Notes: generated from the sequence alone by a model not told the origin. Positions 9,876 through 19,544 are shown, counted from the stretch's first letter. The stretch: 35,375 nt of DNA from Methanomassiliicoccales archaeon (GCA_016926075.1 JAFGPG010000060.1:1-35375); one strand, 5' to 3'. Translations and numbers: made by a program.

Positions 9876-12800
9876 TCAGAAATCGTCCAGGCAGACCGTC
9901 CTTTTGGCCGGAGGGGGCTCGGGGCGGCACATCTCCCTCTCCTCCTCCGGCTCATCGGGGTCCGGCCTTGAGAGCCCCTCTCCGTTCGCCTCGCCCTGGT
10001 CGAAGGCGTCCAGGGTGAGAGGGCCGTTTGCCCCGTCCTCCCCGAATATGGAGTTGATGGCCCCTTCTATGAGCCGTATACGCTGTTGGGTGTAGTCCGA
10101 TACGGCATAGACCCGACCGATCTCGCTGGTCACCTCCAGATACTTCTTGACGCTGGCCTCGTAGACGGTCAGGTTCAGTTTGTGGCCGCAGTAGCAATGG
10201 CCGCTCAGGGGCACCCTGCGATAGCTCTCCCCGCACTTGGTACAGCGGAACTTCTGTCCGGAGAAGCTGTTGAGATTTCCTATGAGGTCCGGCAGGAAAT
10301 GCTTGGTGATGACGCGGTGCACGACGTCCCCCTCGTCCACCGCCCGAATGCGCTTGGCCAGCTCCAGCTGTGCGGTCATCTTGTCCATCATGGTCTCCAG
10401 CGTCTTATAGGCTGATTCGGAAGGTCCTTCGGCGATGTCCATTGTATCGTGGGTCATGCCGAACCCCTCGTACTGCAGCAGGGACCTGATCCTCTCGGAC
10501 ACCAGGTCCATCTGGCCCTGCAGCTCCTTGGGATGGCGCATCCCCACACAGGCCCTGTAGAACTCCAGGGGGTATTCCCACAGCAGGTCGATGTTCTGGG
10601 CCTCCTTGTCCACCTCGTTGGGGTCCAGACGGATGCCCAATACCAGCGGGGCGTCCATCAGGCCGCCCCGGCTGTCCGGCAGGTAGGCCCGGGAGAAGTT
10701 CAGCAGCCCGTCCAGGAGAAGGACCACGCTGTCCTCGTCCCCGTCCGCGTTCCGCCGCTTGGCGGCATGGAAGAAGGGATGGCCGAAGCAGACGCTGGCC
10801 CGTATGAAGCCTATGATGCGGCACAGTATCCCCCCCGAGGTATGGGGGGCCAGGCCTATGGCCAGATGGCCGATGAGGTCCTCCCTGCTGCGGGCGTTGT
10901 AATACCTCGGCATCCCGTAGAACCTGTCCAGGAGATCGTCCACGAAGGCTGCCACCCGCACCATGAACTCCCCGCAGGAGATGGAGGGTACGATGTCCTG
11001 GACCTTGAGCTCCATCAGCTGGTCAGGGTCCACGAGGGGTCTGTCGTGCACGTCCCTCTCGTACCCCAGCTCCCTGGCCCTTTCCACGCTCAGCCCGATC
11101 TCCCGGGGCCGGAAATGGGTCAGGGGGATGTCGGTCAGGTCATACCGGATGGTGCCGTCCTTGTTGACGAACACCTCGTGCTTGCGCCTCAGTATGCCCT
11201 TCTCCAGGGGTTCCGGGCTGAGGTCCTTGGACCTCAGCTCCTTCTCCCCCTTCAACCGAGGGAGGGCGGTCCTCTCACCCAGGTTGCGCCGTGCCTTTTC
11301 CAGTTCATCCCTCAGGTTCACGGGCACGGTCTGGGGTTCGCCCACCGAGACGGTGTGCCCGCCGCAGGGGCAGCGGTAGTACACGCGATGCTCTCCGCAT
11401 CGCTCGCATCTCCTGACCCCCAGCCTCACCCGGACCGTGCCCTTCTCCGCCGCCTTCTCCATCAGGCGCTGGGGTCCGCCAGCCATGCCGATGGGGAAGA
11501 TGGTGTGGGAGGGGGCCTTCATGCTGCGGTCCTTTGCCTTCTCCGGTCGGGCCATGCGCGCCCCGATCCTGGTGACCGAGCGGGGGTTGACACGGACACC
11601 GGTGCAGTCCGATACGGCCTCCATGACCGTGCTACCGTTCAAGGGGATGGCGTCGGTCAGGGAACCGTCGCCCCTCAGTCCCAGGCCGGCCAGCAGTGGT
11701 TCGGCATATCGTTCCATCACCACGTTCCCCTCCTTAACATTGTGCAGTGCGCCCAGCAGCTCCAGGGTGCGCTTGCATTTCCCGTCCAAAGGCAGGGACA
11801 GGGTCCGGCCGTCCCAATGACCCTTCTCCAGGAGGTAGGCCCGCAGATCCCGCAGCTCGTCCAGGTCCAGGTCGTTCCAGAAGAGATTGTGGTCGGGGTG
11901 CAGGGGCACCCCATAGCGCTTGGACTGGTCCAGGGCGGCCTGGAAGCTCTCCGGCCTTTCCCATCCCGAGGGTAACTCCCCGGCGTTGGCCGCCCGCAGC
12001 TCGGCCCGGTGCCATTCCAGGTCGTAGTCCCCTGGTAACAGCAGATGATTGTTCTCCACGAACTCCCCGAAGGGGATGAGGATCTGACCCACGTCCACGA
12101 TCTCCTGGACCTGGTCCTTGCACCCCAAGAACTCCTGGACGCCGTTGGTCTGGACCAGGTCCCCGCTTTTCAGCAGAAGGATGGGACCCTCCAGGCGGTC
12201 GCAGGGCGTCACCGCCCCCGCCTTGCCCGGCCTCTCGATCTTGATCTGCGTGCCCACGGCCAGGAAGTCGTCCAATGCGAACATGGTGGCCGGGTTGAGG
12301 GCGATGGCCGCCAGCCCGGTGGTCCTGGCCCTGCCATAGCGCAGGCGCAGACCTCCCGGGCGTGAAGGGTGGCCGATGACCGGCCTTCCGGCCACGATGT
12401 CCTTGAGGTACTTGAAGTCCGGAGCGATGCGCGACCCGTTCTCCTCCTTTTCCCCGCCCTTCTTCGACCTCAGGTACTCGCTGATGAAGTCCCAGCCCTC
12501 CAGGCCCAGCTTCCTGACGTGCTTTTCCAGCTTGGGCGCTTTCAGGCACAGCCCTTCGGCGATGACCAGACAAACCCCCCCACGCACCGCGTTGGTCTTG
12601 ATGCGGGGCAGGTCGCGGTAGCCGGAGATCTCCTTGTCCTCGGTCCTCTCCCCGTCCACGCACACCGGACAGTGCCGACAGATAAGATCTATCTCCTCGT
12701 TGCTAGGGGTGTACTGTAAGTGCTGGCACTGCTTGTAGAGAGGTATCTCCTCCTTGAGCCGTTCCACCTCGCCATGGGTGGGCAGATAGGTCCCGATGCC

Positions 12801-13328
12801 GAACTCCCGGCGCACCACGTCGGCAATGAGCACGCTCATGGCCTGACCCGTGCCCCCTGCGGACCTGATGGGACCGTTGAAGAAAATGGAAAGATACTCC
12901 GTGCCGTCCGGGTTCTGATTGATCCTGACCCCGGCGATGCCCACGATGGGGGCCACCAGGATGCCTTCGGTGAGAACGGAGAGGCCGACGCGCACCGCCC
13001 GCTCGATGGCCATCTCCCTTCCCTCCTGAGAGGTGACCGCTTCCCTGGCCAGCTCCTTGGCGATGAGCAGGGAGACCTCCTCGCGGCTCTCTATGCGGCT
13101 GGACAGCTCCCGGATGCGTTCCGCCACCCCCTCCACCTGCCAATCGGCCAGCTGCTTCTCCACCCTGGCCGCCAGGTCCTCGGCCTGGGGGATCTCCACC
13201 GTCATGCTGGGATCCAATCCCTTGGAGCGCGCCTCCTCGGCCAGTGAGTAGCAGCGCTCGTTCTCCCGGAAGAGGTCGGAAAAGTAACGACGCATGGATT
13301 CGCTGCAGGCCAGCTCCTTCAAGGGCAT
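9876..13328 (-). CDS. polC: DNA polymerase II (family D) large subunit DP2
   Basis: 1150 aa; GTEYLSIFFNGPIRSAGGTGQAMSVLIADVVRREFGI, CRHCPVCVDGERTEDKEISGYRDLPRIKTNAVRGGVCLV and PFFHAAKRRNADGDEDSVVLLLDGLLNFSRAYLP. No intein interruption. Confidence 0.97.
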   Translation of the reverse strand: MPLKELACSESMRRYFSDLFRENERCYSLAEEARSKGLDPSMTVEIPQAEDLAARVEKQLADWQVEGVAERIRELSSRIESREEVSLLIAKELAREAVTSQEGREMAIERAVRVGLSVLTEGILVAPIVGIAGVRINQNPDGTEYLSIFFNGPIRSAGGTGQAMSVLIADVVRREFGIGTYLPTHGEVERLKEEIPLYKQCQHLQYTPSNEEIDLICRHCPVCVDGERTEDKEISGYRDLPRIKTNAVRGGVCLVIAEGLCLKAPKLEKHVRKLGLEGWDFISEYLRSKKGGEKEENGSRIAPDFKYLKDIVAGRPVIGHPSRPGGLRLRYGRARTTGLAAIALNPATMFALDDFLAVGTQIKIERPGKAGAVTPCDRLEGPILLLKSGDLVQTNGVQEFLGCKDQVQEIVDVGQILIPFGEFVENNHLLLPGDYDLEWHRAELRAANAGELPSGWERPESFQAALDQSKRYGVPLHPDHNLFWNDLDLDELRDLRAYLLEKGHWDGRTLSLPLDGKCKRTLELLGALHNVKEGNVVMERYAEPLLAGLGLRGDGSLTDAIPLNGSTVMEAVSDCTGVRVNPRSVTRIGARMARPEKAKDRSMKAPSHTIFPIGMAGGPQRLMEKAAEKGTVRVRLGVRRCERCGEHRVYYRCPCGGHTVSVGEPQTVPVNLRDELEKARRNLGERTALPRLKGEKELRSKDLSPEPLEKGILRRKHEVFVNKDGTIRYDLTDIPLTHFRPREIGLSVERARELGYERDVHDRPLVDPDQLMELKVQDIVPSISCGEFMVRVAAFVDDLLDRFYGMPRYYNARSREDLIGHLAIGLAPHTSGGILCRIIGFIRASVCFGHPFFHAAKRRNADGDEDSVVLLLDGLLNFSRAYLPDSRGGLMDAPLVLGIRLDPNEVDKEAQNIDLLWEYPLEFYRACVGMRHPKELQGQMDLVSERIRSLLQYEGFGMTHDTMDIAEGPSESAYKTLETMMDKMTAQLELAKRIRAVDEGDVVHRVITKHFLPDLIGNLNSFSGQKFRCTKCGESYRRVPLSGHCYCGHKLNLTVYEASVKKYLEVTSEIGRVYAVSDYTQQRIRLIEGAINSIFGEDGANGPLTLDAFDQGEANGEGLSRPDPDEPEEEREMCRPEPPPAKRTVCLDDF

Positions 13329-13368
13329 CCCGTGCGCACTAAGTGTAGTGGAGATAAAAACGTTTTTC

Positions 13369-14355
13369 TCAGAACATGGGCTCGGGGCCTTCCAGATGCT
13401 CGATGGAGGTCAATAGTGCGCTCATGATCTGGGGGACCCCCTCCCCGCTGACCGCGCTCATCTTGAGGCGGTCCGAACCGCTGTCCAGGAGGTCCATCTT
13501 GTTCTCCACGACCAGGATGGGGACCCCGGGAAAGAGCTCGCGCACCGCTTCCAGAAGTCGCAGCTGCCCCTCCAGGTGATAACCGCAGGTCTCCGAAGGG
13601 TCGAGGATGAACAGTATGGCGTTGGCCAGGTGCTTGAGGGCGGTGACCGCCTGCATCTCGATGCGGTTGCGGTCCTCCAGCTCGCGGTCGAGAAGGCCGG
13701 GAGTGTCAATGATCTGATAGCGGCGCCACCCCCGCTCGTGTATCCCTACCTCGATGCCCTGGGTGGTGAAGGGGTAGGCGGCCACCTTAGGCTGGGCCGA
13801 GGATACCTCCCTCAGGAACTGGCTCTTACCCACGTTGGGGAACCCGGCGATGACCATGGTCAGCATGCCCTCGTCGAAATCCGGCACCTTGCGGAACTCG
13901 TTCCTGGCATAGGCCAGGAACTCCAGGTCCTTGGAGACCTTGTTCACCACCGAAGAGGCCCGACCATAGAATGCCTTCCGGGCGCTGTCCGCCCCCTGCA
14001 CCGAGGAGGAGGACATCACCTTGCTTGTGTACTGCTTCTGCAGTTCCTTGACCTTGGAGGCCGCCCAGTCCAGGTTGGAGAGGGCCTTCTTGAGGCGGTC
14101 AACGCCCACCGTGACCTCTATCATCTCGGCCAGGAACACGTCCCTCTCGTTGATGCTGGGGAAGGCCTTGACGTATCTCTGCAGGGTGGAGGAGATGACA
14201 TCGGTGGCGGAGGCTATGCGGGCCATGGACTTGCGCTTGACCATGTCCATATGGACCGGCCCCTCCTTGTCGATCTTGCCCACCCGGCGAAAGGCCTTGT
14301 CCAGGATCTCGTCGGCGGTGAGAACGGTAGGAACGCGTTTCCTGAGGTTTTGCAC
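13369..14355 (-). CDS. Nog1-type GTP-binding protein
   Basis: G1 GFPNVGKSQFLREVSSAQPKVAAYPFTTQGIEVG, G3 DTPGLLD, G4 NKMD; Nog1-like N-terminal helical domain. Confidence 0.88.
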   Translation of the reverse strand: MQNLRKRVPTVLTADEILDKAFRRVGKIDKEGPVHMDMVKRKSMARIASATDVISSTLQRYVKAFPSINERDVFLAEMIEVTVGVDRLKKALSNLDWAASKVKELQKQYTSKVMSSSSVQGADSARKAFYGRASSVVNKVSKDLEFLAYARNEFRKVPDFDEGMLTMVIAGFPNVGKSQFLREVSSAQPKVAAYPFTTQGIEVGIHERGWRRYQIIDTPGLLDRELEDRNRIEMQAVTALKHLANAILFILDPSETCGYHLEGQLRLLEAVRELFPGVPILVVENKMDLLDSGSDRLKMSAVSGEGVPQIMSALLTSIEHLEGPEPMF

Positions 14356-14378
14356 GATCCGTCACAAAGTTGAGGTAG

Positions 14379-14387
14379 TTTATATAA
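14379..14387. promoter_or_regulatory. Near-symmetric TATA element between nog1-like gene (-) and HTH-Nudix gene (+)
   Basis: tttatataa. Its centre is ~28 nt from the nog1-like ATG (14355). Confidence 0.5.
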
Positions 14388-14388
14388 C

Positions 14389-15090
14389 ATGGCTCTGGAC
14401 ATGAGGTATGGCCTGCGGGTCGAATTGGTGCTCACCCTGGACGGTAGGGATGTGGCCGATGCGGATGACATGCGCGCATTGATCGCCCTGCGTTCCTTGG
14501 GGATGCTGGAGGCCGCCTCCGAGCTGGGGATGAGCGTGTCCACCCTGCGCCGCCGGGTGCGCTCCCTGGAGAGGAGATTGGGAGGGGCGGTGCGTGATAA
14601 CGATGGACTGACCCCTTTGGGACGGGAGGTGCTGGGACGCATGGAGGTCCTATCTAGGCAGCTGGAGGAGCAGATGGAGAACCTCTGGCGAAAGCCTACC
14701 CTCACCTGTGACGGGCTGGTGATATGGGAGGGACGGCTGCTGCTGGTACGCCGGGGAAGGGAGCCGTTCAAGGGCCATCTCGCCCTGCCCGGAGGGATCA
14801 TGGAGTACGGGGAGAGCGCAGAGAGCTGCGTGGTGAGGGAGGTCCTGGAGGAGACCGGGCTGCGCACGGAAGTGGTGCGCCTGGTCGGGGTCTTCTCCGC
14901 ACCGGAGCGCGACCCGCGGGGGCATTTCGTCACCTTGCTCCATGAACTGAAGGTCGTGGGAGGCGAACTGAAGGCCGGGGACGATGCGGAGTCCGCGATC
15001 CTCGTGCCTTTGGAGGAGGTCCCGCCCCTGGCCTTCGATCATTCCGAGCTCGTCGCTCAGGCCTTGAAGGCTAGGTGTGAGCATCATTAA
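14389..15090 (+). CDS. N-terminal winged-HTH (ModE/LysR-like) fused to Nudix hydrolase
   Basis: HTH: ALIALRSLGMLEAASELGMSVSTLRRRVRSLERRLGGAVRDNDGLTPLGREVL. Perfect Nudix box: GIMEYGESAESCVVREVLEETGL. ATG 14401 is an alternative start. Confidence 0.85.
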   Translation: MALDMRYGLRVELVLTLDGRDVADADDMRALIALRSLGMLEAASELGMSVSTLRRRVRSLERRLGGAVRDNDGLTPLGREVLGRMEVLSRQLEEQMENLWRKPTLTCDGLVIWEGRLLLVRRGREPFKGHLALPGGIMEYGESAESCVVREVLEETGLRTEVVRLVGVFSAPERDPRGHFVTLLHELKVVGGELKAGDDAESAILVPLEEVPPLAFDHSELVAQALKARCEHH

Positions 15091-15116
15091 TAGCCTGTTG
15101 ACGGATATAGCATGTG

Positions 15117-15560
15117 ATGTCGCAGGACGACCTGGACCGGAGCATACTGCGCATACTGCAGGGGAACGGAAAGGTCAGCATCGAGGAGATCGCGGAGATG
15201 TTGGGGCGCTCACCCTCCACCATCAGGGACCGCGTCAGACGCCTGGAGGAGGAGAGGGTCATCCTAGGCTACTCGGCCATCGTGGACCAGGACAGGTTGG
15301 ACATGGAGGCGGAGGCCCTGGTCCTCGCGGACATTGACACCGAAAGGGAGGGCAAGGCCATCAGCGCCCTCATGGCCATGGAGAGGGTGAGCGAGGTGAT
15401 GAAGGTCACCGGGGAACCTCGTCTGATGTTCCGGGTCCAGGCCGTCGACCGTCGGGAGCTGTTACGATTCCTTGACCGCAACATACGCCCCCTGGGCTTC
15501 CGCCGATTGGACGTACGGATGGTGTTGGAGCGTACGGTGCGCTACCCGGGTTTCGTTTGA
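15117..15560 (+). CDS. Lrp/AsnC family transcriptional regulator
   Basis: DDLDRSILRILQGNGKVSIEEIAEMLGRSPSTIRDRVRRLEEERVILGYSAIVD plus C-terminal RAM-like domain. ATG 15117 preferred over GTG 15114. Confidence 0.92.
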   Translation: MSQDDLDRSILRILQGNGKVSIEEIAEMLGRSPSTIRDRVRRLEEERVILGYSAIVDQDRLDMEAEALVLADIDTEREGKAISALMAMERVSEVMKVTGEPRLMFRVQAVDRRELLRFLDRNIRPLGFRRLDVRMVLERTVRYPGFV

Positions 15561-15601
15561 GGGCGCAGCCTTATCTATCCACCGCTTTCTACCTCCCATA
15601 G

Positions 15602-16876
15602 ATGCAGACCGCCACCCTGTTGGCTTTGCTCATCTTCCTTCTCACCTATGTCATGATATCCGTGCGACGGGTGCGCACTGTGAGCGTGGAGAGGCCGGCC
15701 GCGGCCCTCTTCGGCGCGGCGCTCATGATCGTCTTCGGTCTCCTGCCGGCAGACCAGGTCTTTGCGGCCATCGACCTGGACATCATCGGACTTCTGCTGG
15801 GCATGATGATCATCGTTTCCTGTCTAGAGATCGTGGGCCTCTTCGCTCGCGTCTCCGACCTTCTACTTCGGGCCTGCGGGGACCTCTTCACCTTCCTGTG
15901 TGCGATCATGGGGGTCACCGCCCTGCTGTCCGCCCTCATCCTCAACGACACCGTGGTCCTGATGTTCACCCCTATCATCATCAAGGTCTGTCGTTCCCTG
16001 GAGGCCAATCCCGTGCCCTTCCTGGTCGGAGAGGCGCTGGCCGCCAACATCGGCAGCGTGGCCACCGGCGTGGGGAACCCCCAGAACGCCTACATACTGA
16101 TACATTCGGGCATGTCCTTCCCCAGCTTCGCATTGGCACTGACCCCGCTGGCAGTGGTCTCCCTGGTGGTGGCGGTGTCCGTTATGGCCCTGGTCTTTAA
16201 AAGGGACCTCTTCGACAAGGCTCTGGCAAGGCCACGGACCGTAGACCACTGCCGTACCATCCACGAGCCGGGGAGAGAGCGGGGGAAGGCCCCGCTCTAC
16301 ATGGTCCTGGGGGTATTGGTGGCGGTCTTCCTCGGTTTCGTTCTCTCCCCCCTTTTGAACACGCCCATATCGCTGATCGCCTTCCTGGGGGGCTGTTTCC
16401 TTCTACTTGCCCTGCCCTTGCTAAAGAGGGACACTGGCACCACACCCATCCTTCGCGGGGTGGACTGGACGCTCCTTCTCTTCTTCGTAGGCCTCTTCAT
16501 TCTGCTGAAAGGGGTGGAGACCTCCGGGCTGATGTCCCTTTTACTGCGGTCCTTCGAGCACATAGGAGCGGGGATGGCCGGTGTGGCCGGCATCTCCACC
16601 GTCTCCGCAGTGCTCTCCAACCTCATTAGCAACGTCCCAGCGGTCATGCTGCTGGCCCCGGCCGTTCCCGTGGGCAGCGACACGCTCTGGCTGGCGTTGG
16701 CCACCAGTTCCACCCTGGCCGGTAACGCCACGGTGCTGGGCGCGGCGGCCAACATCATAGTGGTGGAGAAGGGCCTGACCATGGGGGTAGAGGTCCGCCT
16801 GTGGGACTTCATGAAGGCTGGACTACCGGTGACCTTGGTCACCCTGCTGATCTCCGTGCTCTATCTCGGTGCCTGA
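15602..16876 (+). CDS. ArsB/NhaD (ion transporter superfamily) membrane permease
   Basis: Multi-TM protein; LNDTVVLMFTPIIIKV, GNPQNAYILIHSGMSF, NLISNVPAVMLLAPAVP and LAGNATVLGAAANIIVVEKG are characteristic of this superfamily. Substrate not assignable. Confidence 0.82.
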   Translation: MQTATLLALLIFLLTYVMISVRRVRTVSVERPAAALFGAALMIVFGLLPADQVFAAIDLDIIGLLLGMMIIVSCLEIVGLFARVSDLLLRACGDLFTFLCAIMGVTALLSALILNDTVVLMFTPIIIKVCRSLEANPVPFLVGEALAANIGSVATGVGNPQNAYILIHSGMSFPSFALALTPLAVVSLVVAVSVMALVFKRDLFDKALARPRTVDHCRTIHEPGRERGKAPLYMVLGVLVAVFLGFVLSPLLNTPISLIAFLGGCFLLLALPLLKRDTGTTPILRGVDWTLLLFFVGLFILLKGVETSGLMSLLLRSFEHIGAGMAGVAGISTVSAVLSNLISNVPAVMLLAPAVPVGSDTLWLALATSSTLAGNATVLGAAANIIVVEKGLTMGVEVRLWDFMKAGLPVTLVTLLISVLYLGA

Positions 16877-16910
16877 AAAATGAAGGAAGTGGTTTAGAAA
16901 CGGACGGTCC

Positions 16911-17576
16911 TCAGACCTTCTTGGTGCAGAACCACCAGTCGTAGCAGTCCTTGCCGATGCCCTTCTTCCTCTCCATGGCGGTCTTGTAGTCCCTCGCCGG
17001 GTGGAGTATGGCCTTGTCCTTCAAGAACTCGTTGTCTGGCCAGTTCTCCGGAGTGGCCAGGTCGTACTCGTCACAGAACTGCAGTGCCTTAAGGGCGCGT
17101 ACGACCTCGTTGACGCTCCGACCGATCTCCTGAGGATAGTAGATGATCAGGCGTATTATGGCCTTGGGGTCCACGATGAAAACGGCCCTTACGGTATTGC
17201 TGGCCTTGTTGGGGTGTATCATGCCCAGCTGAGTGGCCACGCTGCCGTGGTCGGCGATGATGGGGAAGGGTATCTTGACCTTCATGTTCTCCTCGATCCA
17301 CTCCACCCACTTGATGTGGGAGAACACCTGGTCAATGGACAGACCGACCAGGGCTGTGTTGAGCTTCTCGAACTCCGCTGCCCTATTGGCGAATGCGATG
17401 AACTCAGTGGTGCAAGTAGGTGTGAAATCACCTGGGTGGCTAAAAAGGATCATCCATTTGCCTTCAACGTCCTTTGGGAGTCTCATCTTGCCGTGGGAGG
17501 TGACGACCTCCATATCCGGGAACTTATCCCCGATCAGGGGCAATCCCATGACCGAATCCTCATAGTCTTCGCACAT
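16911..17576 (-). CDS. Peroxiredoxin (AhpC/TSA, archaeal Prx6-like)
   Basis: [41 protein letters not shown] ... LATPENWP. Start may instead be the Met at 17549 ([11 protein letters not shown]). Confidence 0.93.
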   Translation of the reverse strand: MCEDYEDSVMGLPLIGDKFPDMEVVTSHGKMRLPKDVEGKWMILFSHPGDFTPTCTTEFIAFANRAAEFEKLNTALVGLSIDQVFSHIKWVEWIEENMKVKIPFPIIADHGSVATQLGMIHPNKASNTVRAVFIVDPKAIIRLIIYYPQEIGRSVNEVVRALKALQFCDEYDLATPENWPDNEFLKDKAILHPARDYKTAMERKKGIGKDCYDWWFCTKKV

Positions 17577-17774
17577 CAGAAATCACTGAGATTGAATACC
17601 CACCCTATCATTATTTAATTCTTCTTTTGACCGTGCTATCGTCCGGCACGATGCCTGGGTCATGGTTCGAGGGACCCTAAACGGCAAATTGGGGGGATTT
17701 CCTGACCCAACCGTGACAATTCATGCCTAGAATGGAAATAAATTCTAAATATGCAGTTATTCATTGAAGGAACC

Positions 17775-18233
17775 ATGTCCATAGCCACTGACCTTTCCTT
17801 GGCATTCATCGTGATCGGTGTGCTCCTGCTCCTGGTCGAGCTGAGCCAACCAGGTTTCTTCATTCTGGTGCCGGCCACGGTCCTGCTGGCCTTGGGAGGC
17901 ATTGGTCTTGTATTCCCGGACCTGTTGCTCACCTGGTGGTCGCCCATCACGGCCGTGATCATCCTGGTCCCTACCACCCTTCTGACCATCAAGCTCTATC
18001 AGAAGCTGGCCCCTCCATCGCCTCCGGAGACCACGGTGGCCTCGTCCCTCATCGGAAAGGAGGGCTTCGTGGAGGTGGAGGTGGTCCCCGGTTCGTTAAG
18101 GGGCAAGGTACGCATATCGAACACCATCTGGAGCGCCACCTCGAGCGTTCCCATACCGGTGGGGAAGAGGGTCAAGGTGCTGCAGAGCGAGGGTGTGCAC
18201 GTGACCGTGGAAGAGGTCTCGGGCGGATCATAA
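17775..18233 (+). CDS. NfeD-like membrane protein
   Basis: Two or three TM segments then an OB-like domain (LIGKEGFVEVEVVPGSLRGKVRISNTIWSATSSVPIPVGKRVKVLQSEGVHVTVE). Start chosen from TATA-like sequence near 17740. Adjacent stomatin gene. Confidence 0.8.
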   Translation: MSIATDLSLAFIVIGVLLLLVELSQPGFFILVPATVLLALGGIGLVFPDLLLTWWSPITAVIILVPTTLLTIKLYQKLAPPSPPETTVASSLIGKEGFVEVEVVPGSLRGKVRISNTIWSATSSVPIPVGKRVKVLQSEGVHVTVEEVSGGS

Positions 18234-18269
18234 TCAAATCTTAATAGATCATAGAAGGAGGAGGTAATC

Positions 18270-19361
18270 ATGGCAATAAGTCCGGAAATATTAGGGATGT
18301 TGATGCTGGTCATCATCGCGGCCATCGTCATCTTGGTCAACGGGATCAAGATCGTAAGACCGTACGAACAGGCGGTGTACATTCGGTTGGGGAAGTTCAT
18401 CAAGATACTCGACCCCGGCTTCAACTACGTTGCCCCGCTCATCAACGAGACGGTCAAGATCGACCTGAGGACCATGGTGCTGGACGTTCCCCGCCAGGAG
18501 GTCATCACCAAGGACAACTCCCCGGTGTTCGTCGATGCCATCATCTACGTCAAGGTCATCGATCCCAAGAAGGCCTACTTCGAGGTCACCGACTACCGGG
18601 CGGCCACGGTGTACCTGGCCCAGACCACCCTAAGGTCCATCATCGGCGACATGGACCTGGACGAGATACTCTCCAACCGTGAGAAGATCAATCTCAAACT
18701 GAGGGACATACTGGACGAGGCCACCGACCAGTGGGGGGTCAAGGTGGAGGCGGTGGAGATAAGGGAGATCGACCCTGCCCCCAGAGTCAAGCAGTCCATG
18801 GAGGAGCAGACCTCGGCCGAGAGGCTGAGGCGTGCGGCCATCCTCAAGGCCGACGGTGCCAAGACCGCGGCCATCCTCAATGCCGAGGGTGAGAAGCGCT
18901 CGCGCATCCTGCAGGCTGAAGGATTGCGGCAGGCCAAGATCCTGGAGGCCGAGGGTGAGCGGCTCGCAATAATCCTACAGGGTCAGGGTGAGGCCCAGAA
19001 GCTCAGGATACTGAGCGTGGGCGCTAGCACCTTGGACACCAAGGCCCTCACCGTGCTCTCACTGGACACGGTGCAGAGACTGGGCGATGGGCAGGCCACC
19101 AAGATCGTGCTGCCCTTCGAGGTCAGCAGGCTGATAGAGGGCATCTCCGATTACATCGGTGCAGGCAGGCAGGTCCCGGAAAGGGAGATATCCAAGCCCG
19201 AGGAAATCGAGAGGTACGTAGGCAAGGCCGATACCATCCTGGGTCCCATACCCACCTCCGAGGAGCTCCGCGCAGACATGAAGAAGCTCGAGGAGGATAT
19301 GGCCAAGGACAAGAAGGTGGCCGAGGCCATTGCCGCCCAGAGCAAGATGGCCGCCCCGTGA
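18270..19361 (+). CDS. SPFH/Band 7 (stomatin/prohibitin-like) protein
   Basis: N-terminal TM, IKIVRPYEQAVYIRLGKFIKILDPGFNYVAPLINETVKIDLRTMVLDVPRQEVITKDN; Ala/Glu-rich coiled coil. Confidence 0.92.
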   Translation: MAISPEILGMLMLVIIAAIVILVNGIKIVRPYEQAVYIRLGKFIKILDPGFNYVAPLINETVKIDLRTMVLDVPRQEVITKDNSPVFVDAIIYVKVIDPKKAYFEVTDYRAATVYLAQTTLRSIIGDMDLDEILSNREKINLKLRDILDEATDQWGVKVEAVEIREIDPAPRVKQSMEEQTSAERLRRAAILKADGAKTAAILNAEGEKRSRILQAEGLRQAKILEAEGERLAIILQGQGEAQKLRILSVGASTLDTKALTVLSLDTVQRLGDGQATKIVLPFEVSRLIEGISDYIGAGRQVPEREISKPEEIERYVGKADTILGPIPTSEELRADMKKLEEDMAKDKKVAEAIAAQSKMAAP

Positions 19362-19413
19362 ACGGGGCTCCAAACCTCTTAATCTTCACTTCTTTTCATA
19401 TGGTGCGTGACCA

Positions 19414-19423
19414 GTGTATAAAA
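19414..19423 (+). promoter_or_regulatory. TATA-like element in the intergenic region
   Basis: gtataaaaag, not followed by a convincing protein gene. Confidence 0.4.
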
Positions 19424-19544
19424 AGGGGGCTGTTATCCTAAGGAGATCCCCTTATCGAGTAGGGGGCATTCGTTCGGCCATCTTGCGACGAGCGGGGATC
19501 GTCGACCGGGGACCGGTGTTCCGACCCTGGGGTGAGCCTCCACA

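Noticed and set aside
10449-11975. 508-aa plus-strand ORF opposite polC
   Set aside because: Antisense shadow of the conserved DP2 coding frame; no recognisable domain.
9876-13328. Intein in DNA polymerase DP2
   Set aside because: DP2 is a common intein host, but the 1150-aa frame is continuous through the usual insertion region, with no splicing motifs.
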